Shown one piece after another: positions 8,371-17,791 of a DNA stretch of 36,750 nt; position 1 is the first letter of the stretch; every line of letters starts with the position of its first letter. A model generated the notes under the pieces. It was given only the letters and a program-made list of their open reading frames with translations, did not search any database and was not told the origin of the DNA. The position numbers were made by a program, and so were the translations under genes. The stretch is from the NCBI GenBank assembly GCA_018052945.1, contig JAGPMH010000016.1, positions 1 to 36,750 of the forward strand, given 5' to 3'. This DNA is from Negativicutes bacterium (lineage in GTDB: Bacteria; Bacillota; Negativicutes; JAGPMH01).

Positions 8371-8399
8371 ATTATAGCTTCCATCTTTTCTAACGTCAA
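8371..8399 (-). promoter_or_regulatory. Sigma-A promoter of mfd-mazG
   Basis: In the minus-strand sense TTGACG (8399-8394) and TATAAT (8376-8371) are spaced by exactly 17 bp. The -35 box begins five bases past the stop codon of the rhodanese gene. Transcription should start near 8364, at the base of the leader hairpin. Confidence 0.8.
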
Positions 8400-8404
8400 G
8401 AAGG

Positions 8405-8803
8405 TTACTCTCTAACTAGCTTTCCCTTCCAATCATTAATTCCACCAAAATCATATACTTTCTCATAACCACTGTTTACTAAAAGTTCAGCAGCCACAGC
8501 ACTCCTTCTACCACTACGACAATATAATAATATTTTTTTGCTTTTATCAGGAATGACCGCCGATGCTTTTTCTTCAAGTTCACTTAGTGGCAGTAGTTTA
8601 GCATTTTCAATATGACCTTGCTGATATTCTTCAGGCGTTCTAACATCAACAACAATCACATTAGCTGATTCTTTCATCATTTCAGCTGCCACATTAGCAC
8701 TAATTTTATAAGGAGCTTTATCACTGTTTGACCTTAATTGAAAAAAATATCCTGCTCCTACAATCATCACAAAGGCTATTATCAATAAGTATATATTTTT
8801 CAA
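8405..8803 (-). CDS. Membrane-anchored rhodanese-domain protein
   Basis: A 132-residue protein with one N-terminal hydrophobic segment (about residues 4-22, signal anchor or uncleaved signal) and a single rhodanese domain (about 35-130). The catalytic loop CRSGRR carries the active cysteine at about residue 95, preceded by the typical VVDVRTPEEYQQGHI motif. Such domains transfer sulfane sulfur; this one would act outside the inner membrane. The start is TTG at 8803, with GGGGA eight bases upstream. It begins 18 bp after the glycosyltransferase stop and is the last gene of the candidate polysaccharide block. Its relation to that system is unknown and may be incidental. Confidence 0.88.
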   Translation of the reverse strand: MKNIYLLIIAFVMIVGAGYFFQLRSNSDKAPYKISANVAAEMMKESANVIVVDVRTPEEYQQGHIENAKLLPLSELEEKASAVIPDKSKKILLYCRSGRRSAVAAELLVNSGYEKVYDFGGINDWKGKLVRE

Positions 8804-8821
8804 AGAAAACTCCCCTTTATA

Positions 8822-10147
8822 CTAAAACTTATTTTTTCGCAATACCCACCAAGGAGCCATGGATGAATCTTGATGTCCTTTACCAATCCATTCCCAAAAT
8901 ACTGCCAATAAAGTATTGATTTTCGCTGCAAATAAAAACATCGGCATAAATGGTACTAGTCCAAATCTTGATAAATCTTCTTTTTTTCGCTCAGAAACAA
9001 AAATTATCCCAAGCAAATACAGTAAGCAAGTCATCACAAAATAAAAAGAATACACTGCCATTAACAAGGCGATTGCATAATCAGCGGGAAAAACAATAAA
9101 TAGCCAAAAAGTATAGACAAAAACCATCATTGGTAAAACAATATTGGTGAACATGGTCACTAACAATCCATTAAAATTCGCCCAGCCCATCATCGACGGC
9201 GCTATGCTCCGCCAATGTTTACCGATAATGTAAGGATAATCGCCTTCCCATCTTAGCCGTTGTTTGAAAAATTTAGCATAGGTTTCCGGAACATCAGTAA
9301 AACAAATTGCTTCGGGGTCAAACACAATTCTAAATTTTTCTTTTCTATTATTAAAGTAATTTTTAATTCGTAATGTAATATCAAGATCTTCTGCGGTCCC
9401 TGCATCCCAACCTTCGACCAAATTAAGTAGACTACGGCGAAAAATACCAAAGGCGCCGGAAATATTATTGACCATATTAAATTCACTAAGCGCCGTTTTT
9501 GACAGCTGAATTGAATTAAAATATTCAATCGCTTGAAAACCGGCACAAAAAGTATCAGCAGCATTACGTACTCTTAAGCACCCACTCACCGCTACTACTT
9601 CAGGATCAACAAAGTGCCTCGTAACCCGCTCTAACATATTGTTATCAAAAGAACTATCACCATCAACTTTAACAACAATCTCGCCGGTAACAAAATTCAA
9701 ACCTAAATTGCTACTAGACACTACACCACCGCGTTGCCATTTCGGAATAACAGAAATGGTACGGTTGTTATATTGCACCGCCAGTTTTTGCAATTCTTCA
9801 GCAACTTTCAAAGTACTCTTATTGATATACGCACCATCAATCACCAATAAAATTTGTAATTTGCCGGGATATAGCTGTTCCAGTAATGAAAGCACAGTCT
9901 TTTCAATTTCTCGGCCTTCATTATAGCAAGTTACAATACAAGAGACACTAGGAAAAAAGTCAATTCTCGGACCTTCTTGCTTTCTTCTTAGCACATATTT
10001 AAATAATCCTAAAAATATGAACAAATTCCACGGTAATTCAAAAAAAACTACCATTGGTAAAACCAACAGTATCACTGTCATATAACCTTGATTGTAAAAA
10101 GGAAGTACTAAAAAATTATAGAGATGAAATAAAATACCTTCCAACAT
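8822..10147 (-). CDS. Processive family-2 glycosyltransferase, predicted polysaccharide synthase
   Basis: A GT2 membrane enzyme related to PgaC/IcaA, hyaluronan and cellulose synthases. Counting from an upstream in-frame GTG at 10162, it has hydrophobic segments at about 12-55, the nucleotide-sugar site TCYNEG (78-83), the DxD motif VDGDS (165-170), the general-base ED in TAEDLD (256-261) and the processivity motif QRLRW (301-305). Three to four C-terminal membrane segments follow (about 330-420). Together these predict polymerisation from UDP-sugars coupled to export through the inner membrane; the sugar is not known. The start could be ATG 10147 (given here) or GTG 10162; neither has a strong ribosome site. 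It follows the zinc-ribbon gene by 6-21 bp and belongs with the HlyD and TolC-like genes upstream. Confidence 0.9.
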   Translation of the reverse strand: MLEGILFHLYNFLVLPFYNQGYMTVILLVLPMVVFFELPWNLFIFLGLFKYVLRRKQEGPRIDFFPSVSCIVTCYNEGREIEKTVLSLLEQLYPGKLQILLVIDGAYINKSTLKVAEELQKLAVQYNNRTISVIPKWQRGGVVSSSNLGLNFVTGEIVVKVDGDSSFDNNMLERVTRHFVDPEVVAVSGCLRVRNAADTFCAGFQAIEYFNSIQLSKTALSEFNMVNNISGAFGIFRRSLLNLVEGWDAGTAEDLDITLRIKNYFNNRKEKFRIVFDPEAICFTDVPETYAKFFKQRLRWEGDYPYIIGKHWRSIAPSMMGWANFNGLLVTMFTNIVLPMMVFVYTFWLFIVFPADYAIALLMAVYSFYFVMTCLLYLLGIIFVSERKKEDLSRFGLVPFMPMFLFAAKINTLLAVFWEWIGKGHQDSSMAPWWVLRKNKF

Positions 10148-10168
10148 AACTAGTTCTAGCACCTAAAA

Positions 10169-11632
10169 CTAAAACCCAGCTTCATACTCAGTCAACAGTT
10201 TTTCGGCAATTGGAACTTGTTGAGCTTGTTCAGTTGGTATGGAAAAACATTTTACTGCTACTCTGATTTGCGAATTAGTTTCTGTCGACACCATCTGTGC
10301 CAAATTTTCAATTCTAGCGGCCAGAATTTCACCTCCTTCGGTATTAGTTCTTGGTAACATCACCCAAGAGACATTCTTACTGGTATTAGTAGTGATATCG
10401 GTATTACGAACTAATTCTCGTACTCTCGCACTAAGTTCCGCTATAACGTCATTTGCTTTCGGCAAATATGCAACTTCATCCAAATCCTTTGCGCTAATTA
10501 TTTTAATACAAATCAGCGTAAATTCAGCATCTTGATACCGTTGCTTCATTTGAAGCATCCAGTCAATCATTTGATAAAAATATAATGGTAATACATTTCT
10601 TTTATCATCAAATAAAGCTATTTCCAAATTAACATCACCCAGTTGCGCCGCTCTCATTCCTTTAGCAGAAATAGCATAGTTATAAATAGGTCGAGCTATC
10701 AAATCTTCAGCTGAAGATTTTTCCTGACAATTTAAGCAACTAGCTTTTATCTGCGGTTCAATAAATTTACCATGGCAATCATTACATTGATAACTTTCTA
10801 ACGGTCTATCATAATCAACCCCAATATGTCTTAACGTACTTTTACAGCGTTGGCAGACTAATTGATAACCTTTTTGAAACTCTTCTTCCGGTGCTACATT
10901 GGCACAAGTAAAGCAATGAATCATTTTATGTTTGCTAAAGTTTATACTGCCACATAATGGACACATATCAATGAAATTTAAGTTTCCGGTCATACAATAT
11001 GGACAATACCTAACTCTATCGACTAGTTGTTTTTCCACTAGTAGCCCATGATTTAACAAATAATTAAGCCACTGGACAGAGCTTTCTTCTTTATGGTTTG
11101 ATTTATCATTTTCATCACAATTAGAGCGAAATGTTCGATGTACTTCATTGCAAAAGCGACCTAGTAGCGCTGCTGTCATATACTGATAAAGCCACGGAGA
11201 AGAAGGCAATAGTTGCGGTTTTAATAAATATTCTTCACCTCTGGCAAACAGAAAGGTTAATAATCTTAAATCACTGCTTGCTGAATTTTTTTCAATGGAT
11301 AACAAGTTTAGGCGATCTAAAATAACATTACCTTGTGCTAAAATTTCACTTTTACTATTTTCTATCCCATCACTGCAATAATCTAACTCTCCTACTGAGG
11401 TGGTAAAGTACAGTGGACAAGCATACAACAATTTTGATTTACGAAAGTCACACACTAATTTTAAAATTTTAGCTTCATAACAATCTGCAATATTTATACC
11501 ATCTACAACAACAATGACCGGCTCTGTTATATTTTTAGTTAATTCTTCCACGGAATGAAAGGTTTGTGCAAAATCTTCTGTTGCTAATAATGTTTTTGTA
11601 GCATCTAATGTTATCCGATATAACTTATTCAT
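10169..11632 (-). CDS. Multi-zinc-ribbon protein with a degenerate GGDEF-like C-terminal domain
   Basis: A 487-residue soluble protein of unassigned function. Residues 1-200 are helical/alpha-beta without a firm match. Residues 210-302 carry six CxxC pairs (210/213, 224/227, 240/243, 260/263, 283/286, 299/302), enough for about three zinc ribbons and reminiscent of the TackOD1 zinc-ribbon output domain. Residues about 345-470 follow the GGDEF order: FTLICIKI, VIAELSARVRELVRNTD, then WVMLP and a long helix ending in VAVKCF. SKNVSW stands where GG(D/E)EF should be, so cyclase activity is not expected. I infer a sensor or c-di-GMP-like effector subunit controlling the adjacent glycosyltransferase. 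The ATG start has AGGAGGT upstream. Domain names come from pattern reading, not from a search. Confidence 0.7.
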   Translation of the reverse strand: MNKLYRITLDATKTLLATEDFAQTFHSVEELTKNITEPVIVVVDGINIADCYEAKILKLVCDFRKSKLLYACPLYFTTSVGELDYCSDGIENSKSEILAQGNVILDRLNLLSIEKNSASSDLRLLTFLFARGEEYLLKPQLLPSSPWLYQYMTAALLGRFCNEVHRTFRSNCDENDKSNHKEESSVQWLNYLLNHGLLVEKQLVDRVRYCPYCMTGNLNFIDMCPLCGSINFSKHKMIHCFTCANVAPEEEFQKGYQLVCQRCKSTLRHIGVDYDRPLESYQCNDCHGKFIEPQIKASCLNCQEKSSAEDLIARPIYNYAISAKGMRAAQLGDVNLEIALFDDKRNVLPLYFYQMIDWMLQMKQRYQDAEFTLICIKIISAKDLDEVAYLPKANDVIAELSARVRELVRNTDITTNTSKNVSWVMLPRTNTEGGEILAARIENLAQMVSTETNSQIRVAVKCFSIPTEQAQQVPIAEKLLTEYEAGF

Positions 11633-11644
11633 TAATATTACCTC

Positions 11645-12685
11645 CTAATTCCACGCTACTACTACCGGCAGTCCATCCACAATTTCCTCAGGATTTAGTT
11701 TTTCGTCAATTTTCAAAAATACATTGATACCTCTCATACTATTAGGATAAATAGTATTGGATATTCCCATCGGCACTGTAGAGGCACTAATTGGTTGTTC
11801 CACCACCACTGCTGTAACAGTTCTATTACTACCTAAAATTTTAACTTTAGCACCGGTGCCTAAACTAATTTTTTTAAAATCTTCCGGCTCTACATAAACA
11901 CTGACATAAACATTTTCGGTTTTTGCTAAAATTGCCAAAGGCTCTCCGGCACTAAAAGTCTGCCCAACATTAACTAAAATAGTGTTAATTTGACCACCAA
12001 TACCGGTGTTTATTTGAGCATTATTATCCAAAAACTTAGTTAAGCTTTTAATGCTTTCATCTACTTGAATTTTACGAACTTCATTACTAAGCACCGGAGC
12101 TGCGACCGGCGTTACATCAGCCGCTGCCAAAGCCGCCTTTAACTCATTATACTTAGCATTGACTTGCTCGTATTCAGCTCTGGTTGCTGCTCCTTTAGCC
12201 ATTAAGGCGCCTGTATCATTGCGTAATTTTTCATAATAAGCAACACTATTAGAAATCGCTGAAATTTGTTGGTAATTTTTATCAACGGTTGTACCACCAC
12301 CAATATTACCGGTTACTAACGCATTTTTCTCCGCTTCCAATAAAGCTATTTGCTCTAGTCGCCCCGTTGGAATAATCTTCTTATACGTCAACAGCAAGCT
12401 ATTAGGCGCTATCATGTCACCACGTTTTCCGGCAATACTCTCAATAGTTCCGCCTTCATTAGCATTAACAACGACTTTTTCTAAATAAATTGTTCCCGGC
12501 GATCTGACAAATAGCCACTCGCTGATAATTTTTCCGGAAAAATAAACAAACGGTAGGGCAATAATAATTAATACTAACCACCATTTTAATTGTGGGAAAA
12601 TTCGTTTCGCATTACCATAAGGGATTTTTATATTGTTCTTTACTGTGGCATCAGAGTTTTTATTGTTGGAAAATGATATTTTCAT
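11645..12685 (-). CDS. HlyD-family periplasmic adaptor (membrane fusion) protein
   Basis: Inner-membrane-anchored adaptor expected to bridge an inner-membrane exporter or synthase to a TolC-type duct. It has one N-terminal membrane segment (about residues 35-57), a first lipoyl half (VNANEGGTIESIAGKRGDMI), a helical hairpin (about 100-190), a second lipoyl half (IGGQINTILVNVGQTFSAGEPLAIL) and a beta-barrel domain ending near 345. ATG 12685 is preferred: GAGGGG lies nine bases upstream, and an in-frame TTG at 12691 is too close to it. The start lies two bases past the TGA of the TolC-like gene and the next gene follows by 12 bp. No ABC or RND transporter is adjacent, so the glycosyltransferase is the likely inner-membrane partner, as with Alg44-like adaptors in alginate export. 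Confidence 0.88.
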   Translation of the reverse strand: MKISFSNNKNSDATVKNNIKIPYGNAKRIFPQLKWWLVLIIIALPFVYFSGKIISEWLFVRSPGTIYLEKVVVNANEGGTIESIAGKRGDMIAPNSLLLTYKKIIPTGRLEQIALLEAEKNALVTGNIGGGTTVDKNYQQISAISNSVAYYEKLRNDTGALMAKGAATRAEYEQVNAKYNELKAALAAADVTPVAAPVLSNEVRKIQVDESIKSLTKFLDNNAQINTGIGGQINTILVNVGQTFSAGEPLAILAKTENVYVSVYVEPEDFKKISLGTGAKVKILGSNRTVTAVVVEQPISASTVPMGISNTIYPNSMRGINVFLKIDEKLNPEEIVDGLPVVVAWN

Positions 12686-12687
12686 AA

Positions 12688-14928
12688 TCAATCACCCCTC
12701 TTATAATCTTCCCAAGATTGAATATAAATGGCTTTCAGACCAATATGGTTTAACTCCTGCTCAATTTTTTGTACTGCATTGATAAAGTCAGTATGATCTA
12801 AGCTACTATAAGCTTCACCTTGATTAATATTTTGCTCAACACTTTGAGCCAAGGCTATATTAAGACCGTTCGTTTTATCAATAATATTTTTCATAGTAGT
12901 TATCACAGTTTGTGCATTGTTAGAATACAGCATTACAACTATTTCTTTTAAATTAAGCTTTTGTAAGGTCATTCTATCTTTTTCGCTTAAATTTGTTAGA
13001 TATCGCGGATGAATTGAGATTGATAATTCCTTTTTAGTTACGCTCCGCACTTTTTCAATAACATCTAGCAGTAAATTAAAACCATTTTCATTATTAGCTA
13101 ACACTGCATCCGGTTCAATATCAAGATGAATTTCTTTAAATTCAAATTTTTCCATTTCTTTAGTGAGATCTATTAGTTCAGCCTGATGCTCCGGCAATAA
13201 CCATGCTGAGTCACCTAATAATAATCCAACCTCCAGCCCATTAGCTTCCGCTTTTTTCAACAAATCTTTTAATTTTTGTTGGACTGGCGCTGCTTGTAAT
13301 TGCTTTATTTCATCTTTATTAAACGATAATAATATTTTTTTAATCCCATTTTGCTGTAATTTAGCTATTTCAACGCCTTGTGAAATACTATTTAAAAAGG
13401 GAGCTGCTTGCCAAACATAAGTGCCAACTTTTAAGTTATTACTTATATTTTTGTTATTACTACTGACAATATTATTAATCCCCACCTCTGGGAACGTAAG
13501 TTTTGGTAAGTTACTAAAATCTAGCGGATTTTCCGTCACCAATTTAAAGTCATTAATATCAAGCCAAGCAAAATTCAATAAATTTCCTCTATTGACATTG
13601 CTACTATTAAGAATATAACTTTCATCGGCTTCACTACTTAAGCCGTTAGGGTAAACGAAGCTGACAACATCAATAGCAGCCGCTAAGAAGGTTTCTTCAC
13701 GATTTAATAAATCTGTCGCCATCCGATAATATTGCGACTTGCTATTTTGAAATTGCTCAAAAGTATCACCCGGTAAAACTTTATGCCGTAATTTTTTTTC
13801 TCTAATGTCTTCTGCCAAAACAGTCAACCGTGCAATTTTGGAGTTAACATCCATTGCAGCAAATTTAGCAGTTAAAATAGCTTCTCTGACGCGACCATTC
13901 AAAGTCATCTCGATATAGTCTTGTTGCATCTTTGCACTAAGCAGTTGATTTTCTGCAATGATTTTATTTTGATCCTTTTTGCCAATAGTCCCAAAAGGTT
14001 CTGTTACATTTATTGCAATATAAGCTCCGGTACCGCTAGCACCAGGATAATCTTTGCTAACAGTTCCCCCAATAACTAAATTCCCTTCAGTATTGAGCTG
14101 TTTATATTGCCTTAGCATTTTTTGATATTGCTCTACTAATTTTGCTTGCAACTGAAATTCAGGATAATTATCCACAGCAAAAGTCTTGCCCGTTAACAGC
14201 GGTAATTTAGGTTCTTCGAGCGTTTCTGCTACTTGCCACTGACAACCGGTTGCTAAATTAATAATTTGTAACGCTTGACTTTGTTTTAGCTGCATTGCCA
14301 CAAGATCACGCTTAACCTCTTCATAAATTGTCAAAAATTCCAATTTATCGACCGGTAATAACAAACCTTGCTTTTGTCGTTCTTCTAGCAATTTACTGGT
14401 AGCAACTTCAGTACTCAAAAATTGCTTGGCCAATTTTTCTTTTTGTTGTTCAATCCACAACGAAGCATAGGCCTTGCGAACAGCCACCAAATTATTTAAA
14501 TTCACTAATTTGGCAAAATATTGCGAGTTGAACACTGTATTTTCCGACTGCATAATATCAATTTTTTCTTTGTTTTTACTACCTAATAGTGGTAGTACCA
14601 ATCCGCCGGTAAAACTCAATTTATTATAACTATGCATCTGTGTACTAGTATCGGTAAGAGGTTCATTATTAGCGCCATAAGTTATTGTCCCAAATAATTT
14701 AGCGCCACTGCGTTGTTGTGCTAACACTAGCTTAGCCTCATCATTTGATAAATTTGCCATTGCAATAGATAGCGCTAAACCATTATCCAACTTTTCTTCG
14801 ATCTGTTGTAATGATGACAGCTTAACAGTCGCGACCGGTGCTGCGGTCGCAACTGTCATAACCAAATTACCAGACATTGCAAACACTACTGCTACTACGG
14901 TACTTATTACTTTATGCCATTTGACCAC
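12688..14928 (-). CDS. TolC-like outer-membrane protein fused to a TIM-barrel (glycoside-hydrolase-like) domain
   Basis: The 746-residue protein begins with a signal peptide (about 1-29, ending VATAA). Residues about 45-430 resemble outer-membrane efflux (TolC) proteins: long coiled-coil helices (for example 150-225 and 320-410) with two short beta-rich parts (76-115 and 282-312). A linker leads to an alternating beta/alpha region at about 500-746 with strands KILLSF, EVGLLLGD, EIHLDIEP (599-606), LSISIHP, EIVVMLYS, IALAQS and AIYIQSW, which I read as a TIM barrel. The acidic LDIE strand recalls, but does not match, the GH18 DxxDxDxE catalytic strand. A duct fused to a putative polysaccharide hydrolase or binding domain is unusual. 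The GTG start has AGGGGG eight bases upstream; uvrA ends 23 bp before it. Confidence 0.8.
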   Translation of the reverse strand: MVKWHKVISTVVAVVFAMSGNLVMTVATAAPVATVKLSSLQQIEEKLDNGLALSIAMANLSNDEAKLVLAQQRSGAKLFGTITYGANNEPLTDTSTQMHSYNKLSFTGGLVLPLLGSKNKEKIDIMQSENTVFNSQYFAKLVNLNNLVAVRKAYASLWIEQQKEKLAKQFLSTEVATSKLLEERQKQGLLLPVDKLEFLTIYEEVKRDLVAMQLKQSQALQIINLATGCQWQVAETLEEPKLPLLTGKTFAVDNYPEFQLQAKLVEQYQKMLRQYKQLNTEGNLVIGGTVSKDYPGASGTGAYIAINVTEPFGTIGKKDQNKIIAENQLLSAKMQQDYIEMTLNGRVREAILTAKFAAMDVNSKIARLTVLAEDIREKKLRHKVLPGDTFEQFQNSKSQYYRMATDLLNREETFLAAAIDVVSFVYPNGLSSEADESYILNSSNVNRGNLLNFAWLDINDFKLVTENPLDFSNLPKLTFPEVGINNIVSSNNKNISNNLKVGTYVWQAAPFLNSISQGVEIAKLQQNGIKKILLSFNKDEIKQLQAAPVQQKLKDLLKKAEANGLEVGLLLGDSAWLLPEHQAELIDLTKEMEKFEFKEIHLDIEPDAVLANNENGFNLLLDVIEKVRSVTKKELSISIHPRYLTNLSEKDRMTLQKLNLKEIVVMLYSNNAQTVITTMKNIIDKTNGLNIALAQSVEQNINQGEAYSSLDHTDFINAVQKIEQELNHIGLKAIYIQSWEDYKRGD

Positions 14929-14951
14929 TACAATAACCCCCTTATTCTTAT

Positions 14952-17783
14952 TTACATACTCAAGCCTTCTTCTAACAATGGTTTTAAAAATTTGCCAGTA
15001 TAAGAAGCTTCAACTGTGGTAATTTCCTCCGGGGTACCTTTAGCGACAATAGTGCCACCACCTTTACCGCCCTCTGGTCCTAAATCAACAACATAGTCCG
15101 CAGTCTTAATAACATCAAGATTATGCTCAATAACAATCACACTATCGCCACCTTCAACTAACTTTTGTAAAACTTCCAATAGTTTATGAATGTCCGCAGT
15201 ATGTAAGCCCGTCGTTGGCTCATCTAAAATATATAATGTTTTTCCGGTACTGCGTTTTGCTAGCTCTGTTGCTAGTTTCACGCGTTGTGCTTCTCCGCCG
15301 GATAAGGTCGTCGCCGGTTGCCCTAGTTTTATATAACCCAACCCAACCTCTTTCAACACTTCCAGTTTTCGATGAATTTTCGGGATATTTTTGAAAAATT
15401 CCACCCCTTCATCTACTACCATATCCAAAACTTGCGCAATGCTTTTCCCTTTGTATTTAACCTCTAAGGTCTCTCTATTATAACGTGCGCCCTTGCAGAC
15501 CTCACATGGTACATAAACATCTGGTAAAAAATGCATTTCTATCTTGATTATACCATCTCCACGACAGGCTTCACAACGCCCACCTTTAACATTAAAGCTA
15601 AATCGCCCCGGCTTATAGCCTCTAATTTTTGCTTCATTAGTCTGACTATATAATTCTCTAATATTATCAAATAACCCGGTATAAGTTGCCGGATTAGAAC
15701 GTGGTGTCCGCCCAATGGGGGACTGATCGACATCAATAATTTTATCAATATGCTCAAAGCCTTTTATCGCTTTATGAGCACCGGCCCGCTGATGATTGCG
15801 ATAAATTATTTTCGCCAAACCTTTATATAATATTTCATTAACCAAGGTACTTTTTCCCGAGCCCGAGACGCCGGTTACAGCCGTAAATAAACCAATCGGA
15901 AATTTTACACTGATATTTTTTAAATTGTTTTCTTTGGCCCCAATAATCTCTAGCCATTTTCCTTGAGCTTTTCTGCGTTTACTTGGTACCGGAATATATT
16001 TTTTGCGACTTAAATATTGTCCAGTTAGCGAATTGTTATTGTCTTTTATTTCTTCAACCGTTCCTTGCGCCACAATATGACCGCCACCAGCTCCTGCCGT
16101 CGGACCAATATCAATAATGTAATCGGCTGCATACATCGTATCTTCATCATGTTCCACGACAATTAAAGTATTACCTAAATCTCTTAAATGTGCCAGCGTT
16201 GCCAACAGCTTGTTATTATCGCGTTGGTGCAACCCAATGCTAGGCTCATCCAAAATATATAACACGCCAACCAATCCCGAACCAATTTGCGTAGCCAATC
16301 TAATGCGCTGCGCCTCTCCACCTGACAATGTACCGGCAGCTCGATCTAGCGTTAGATATTCTAACCCGACATCCAATAAAAAGCCTAGTCTAGCATTAAT
16401 CTCTTTTAAAATCTGTGTGGCAATAATTTTTTCACGTTCCGTAAAAGAAATACTATTTAAAAAATCACGGCATTCCGCAATGGTAAAACAGGTTACTTCG
16501 TAAATATTTTTCCCTGCTATTTTAACCGCCAATGTTTCAGGTTTTAATCTTGCGCCATTACACGCCTTGCAAACTTTTTGCTTCATATATACTTCATACG
16601 CTTCTTTGGCTTCCATGGAATCAGTCTCAACATAACGGCGCTCTAAGATATTCATAACCCCCTCAAAGGGCGAATTATACTCTTTAGTCTCACCATACAT
16701 ATTTTCATAAGAATAACTAAAACTTTCCTCACTGCTGCCGTATAATAAAATGTTTTGAACAGCTTGAGAAAGCTCAGACCATTTATTGTTTATTGAATAA
16801 CCATACTTCTCAACAACTGCATTAATTTGGCACATCGCATAAGAATTAATATTTTTTGATAACGGTAAAAATAACCCTTCACCAATAGTTTTATCAAGGT
16901 CAGGCATTACCAGTTCAAGATCAAATTCATTATCCATTCCTAAGCCACTACAAACCGGACAAGCACCATAGGGGCTATTAAAGGAAAACATTCTAGGGGC
17001 TATTTCCGGCAAAGACAAGCCACAGTCAATACAAGCAAAGTTTTGACTAAACATTAATTCTAATCCATCCAAAACTTGAATTAAGACCATGCCCTGACTT
17101 AAAGCTAAGGCTGTTTCTAATGAATCAGCTAACCGTCCTTCTATTTTGTCTCTAATAACTAATCTATCAACAACAACCTCAATAGTATGTTTTTTGTTTT
17201 TATCCAAGGTTATCTCATCATTAACATCATGCAAAGTACCATCAATTCTCACTCTGACATAACCATCTTTTTTTATCTCATCCAGTAACTTTTTATGTTC
17301 ACCTTTTTTCCCTCTGATAATCGGCGATAATACCAAAACTTTACTTTGGTCTGGTATTAACATAATTTGATCCACCATTTGCTGAACTGTTTGCTTAGCA
17401 ATTTCTTTACCACAATTTGGACAATGCGGTCTACCAGCTCTAGCAAATAATAATCGCAAATAATCATAAATTTCAGTTACTGTGCCAACCGTCGAACGCG
17501 GATTTTTATTAGTGGTTTTTTGATCTATTGATATTGCCGGCGATAATCCTTCAATATAATCAACATCAGGTTTATCCATTTGTCCCAAAAATTGACGAGC
17601 ATAAGCCGATAATGATTCAACATAGCGCCGTTGACCTTCAGCATAAATTGTATCGAAGGCTAAGGATGACTTCCCGGAGCCACTTAACCCCGTTATAACG
17701 ACTAATTTATCACGCGGTATTTCTACATTTATATTTTTTAAATTATGTTCTCTAGCACCTTTAACAATTAATTTGTCTTTCAT
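14952..17783 (-). CDS. uvrA: Excinuclease ABC subunit A
   Basis: Damage-recognition ATPase of nucleotide excision repair. At 943 residues it is full length and contains two ABC modules. The first has Walker [10 protein letters not shown], the second GVSGSGKST; each has a signature LSGGEAQR and a Walker B ([20 protein letters not shown]). Zinc-binding cysteines are present in [13 protein letters not shown]...CPVC and [10 protein letters not shown]...CEVC. It begins 9 bp after uvrB with TAGGTGA before the ATG, so the pair is one operon. No terminator is visible in the 23 bp between uvrA and the TolC-like gene, so transcription should continue into the polysaccharide block. Confidence 0.98.
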   Translation of the reverse strand: MKDKLIVKGAREHNLKNINVEIPRDKLVVITGLSGSGKSSLAFDTIYAEGQRRYVESLSAYARQFLGQMDKPDVDYIEGLSPAISIDQKTTNKNPRSTVGTVTEIYDYLRLLFARAGRPHCPNCGKEIAKQTVQQMVDQIMLIPDQSKVLVLSPIIRGKKGEHKKLLDEIKKDGYVRVRIDGTLHDVNDEITLDKNKKHTIEVVVDRLVIRDKIEGRLADSLETALALSQGMVLIQVLDGLELMFSQNFACIDCGLSLPEIAPRMFSFNSPYGACPVCSGLGMDNEFDLELVMPDLDKTIGEGLFLPLSKNINSYAMCQINAVVEKYGYSINNKWSELSQAVQNILLYGSSEESFSYSYENMYGETKEYNSPFEGVMNILERRYVETDSMEAKEAYEVYMKQKVCKACNGARLKPETLAVKIAGKNIYEVTCFTIAECRDFLNSISFTEREKIIATQILKEINARLGFLLDVGLEYLTLDRAAGTLSGGEAQRIRLATQIGSGLVGVLYILDEPSIGLHQRDNNKLLATLAHLRDLGNTLIVVEHDEDTMYAADYIIDIGPTAGAGGGHIVAQGTVEEIKDNNNSLTGQYLSRKKYIPVPSKRRKAQGKWLEIIGAKENNLKNISVKFPIGLFTAVTGVSGSGKSTLVNEILYKGLAKIIYRNHQRAGAHKAIKGFEHIDKIIDVDQSPIGRTPRSNPATYTGLFDNIRELYSQTNEAKIRGYKPGRFSFNVKGGRCEACRGDGIIKIEMHFLPDVYVPCEVCKGARYNRETLEVKYKGKSIAQVLDMVVDEGVEFFKNIPKIHRKLEVLKEVGLGYIKLGQPATTLSGGEAQRVKLATELAKRSTGKTLYILDEPTTGLHTADIHKLLEVLQKLVEGGDSVIVIEHNLDVIKTADYVVDLGPEGGKGGGTIVAKGTPEEITTVEASYTGKFLKPLLEEGLSM

Positions 17784-17791
17784 AATTTCAC

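Noticed and set aside
9253-9564. A 103-residue minus-strand frame inside the glycosyltransferase gene
   Set aside because: It overlaps the catalytic ED region of the real gene in another frame and has no ribosome site or recognisable domain.
10169-11632. Active diguanylate cyclase
   Set aside because: The GG(D/E)EF signature is replaced by unrelated residues, so catalysis is not expected.
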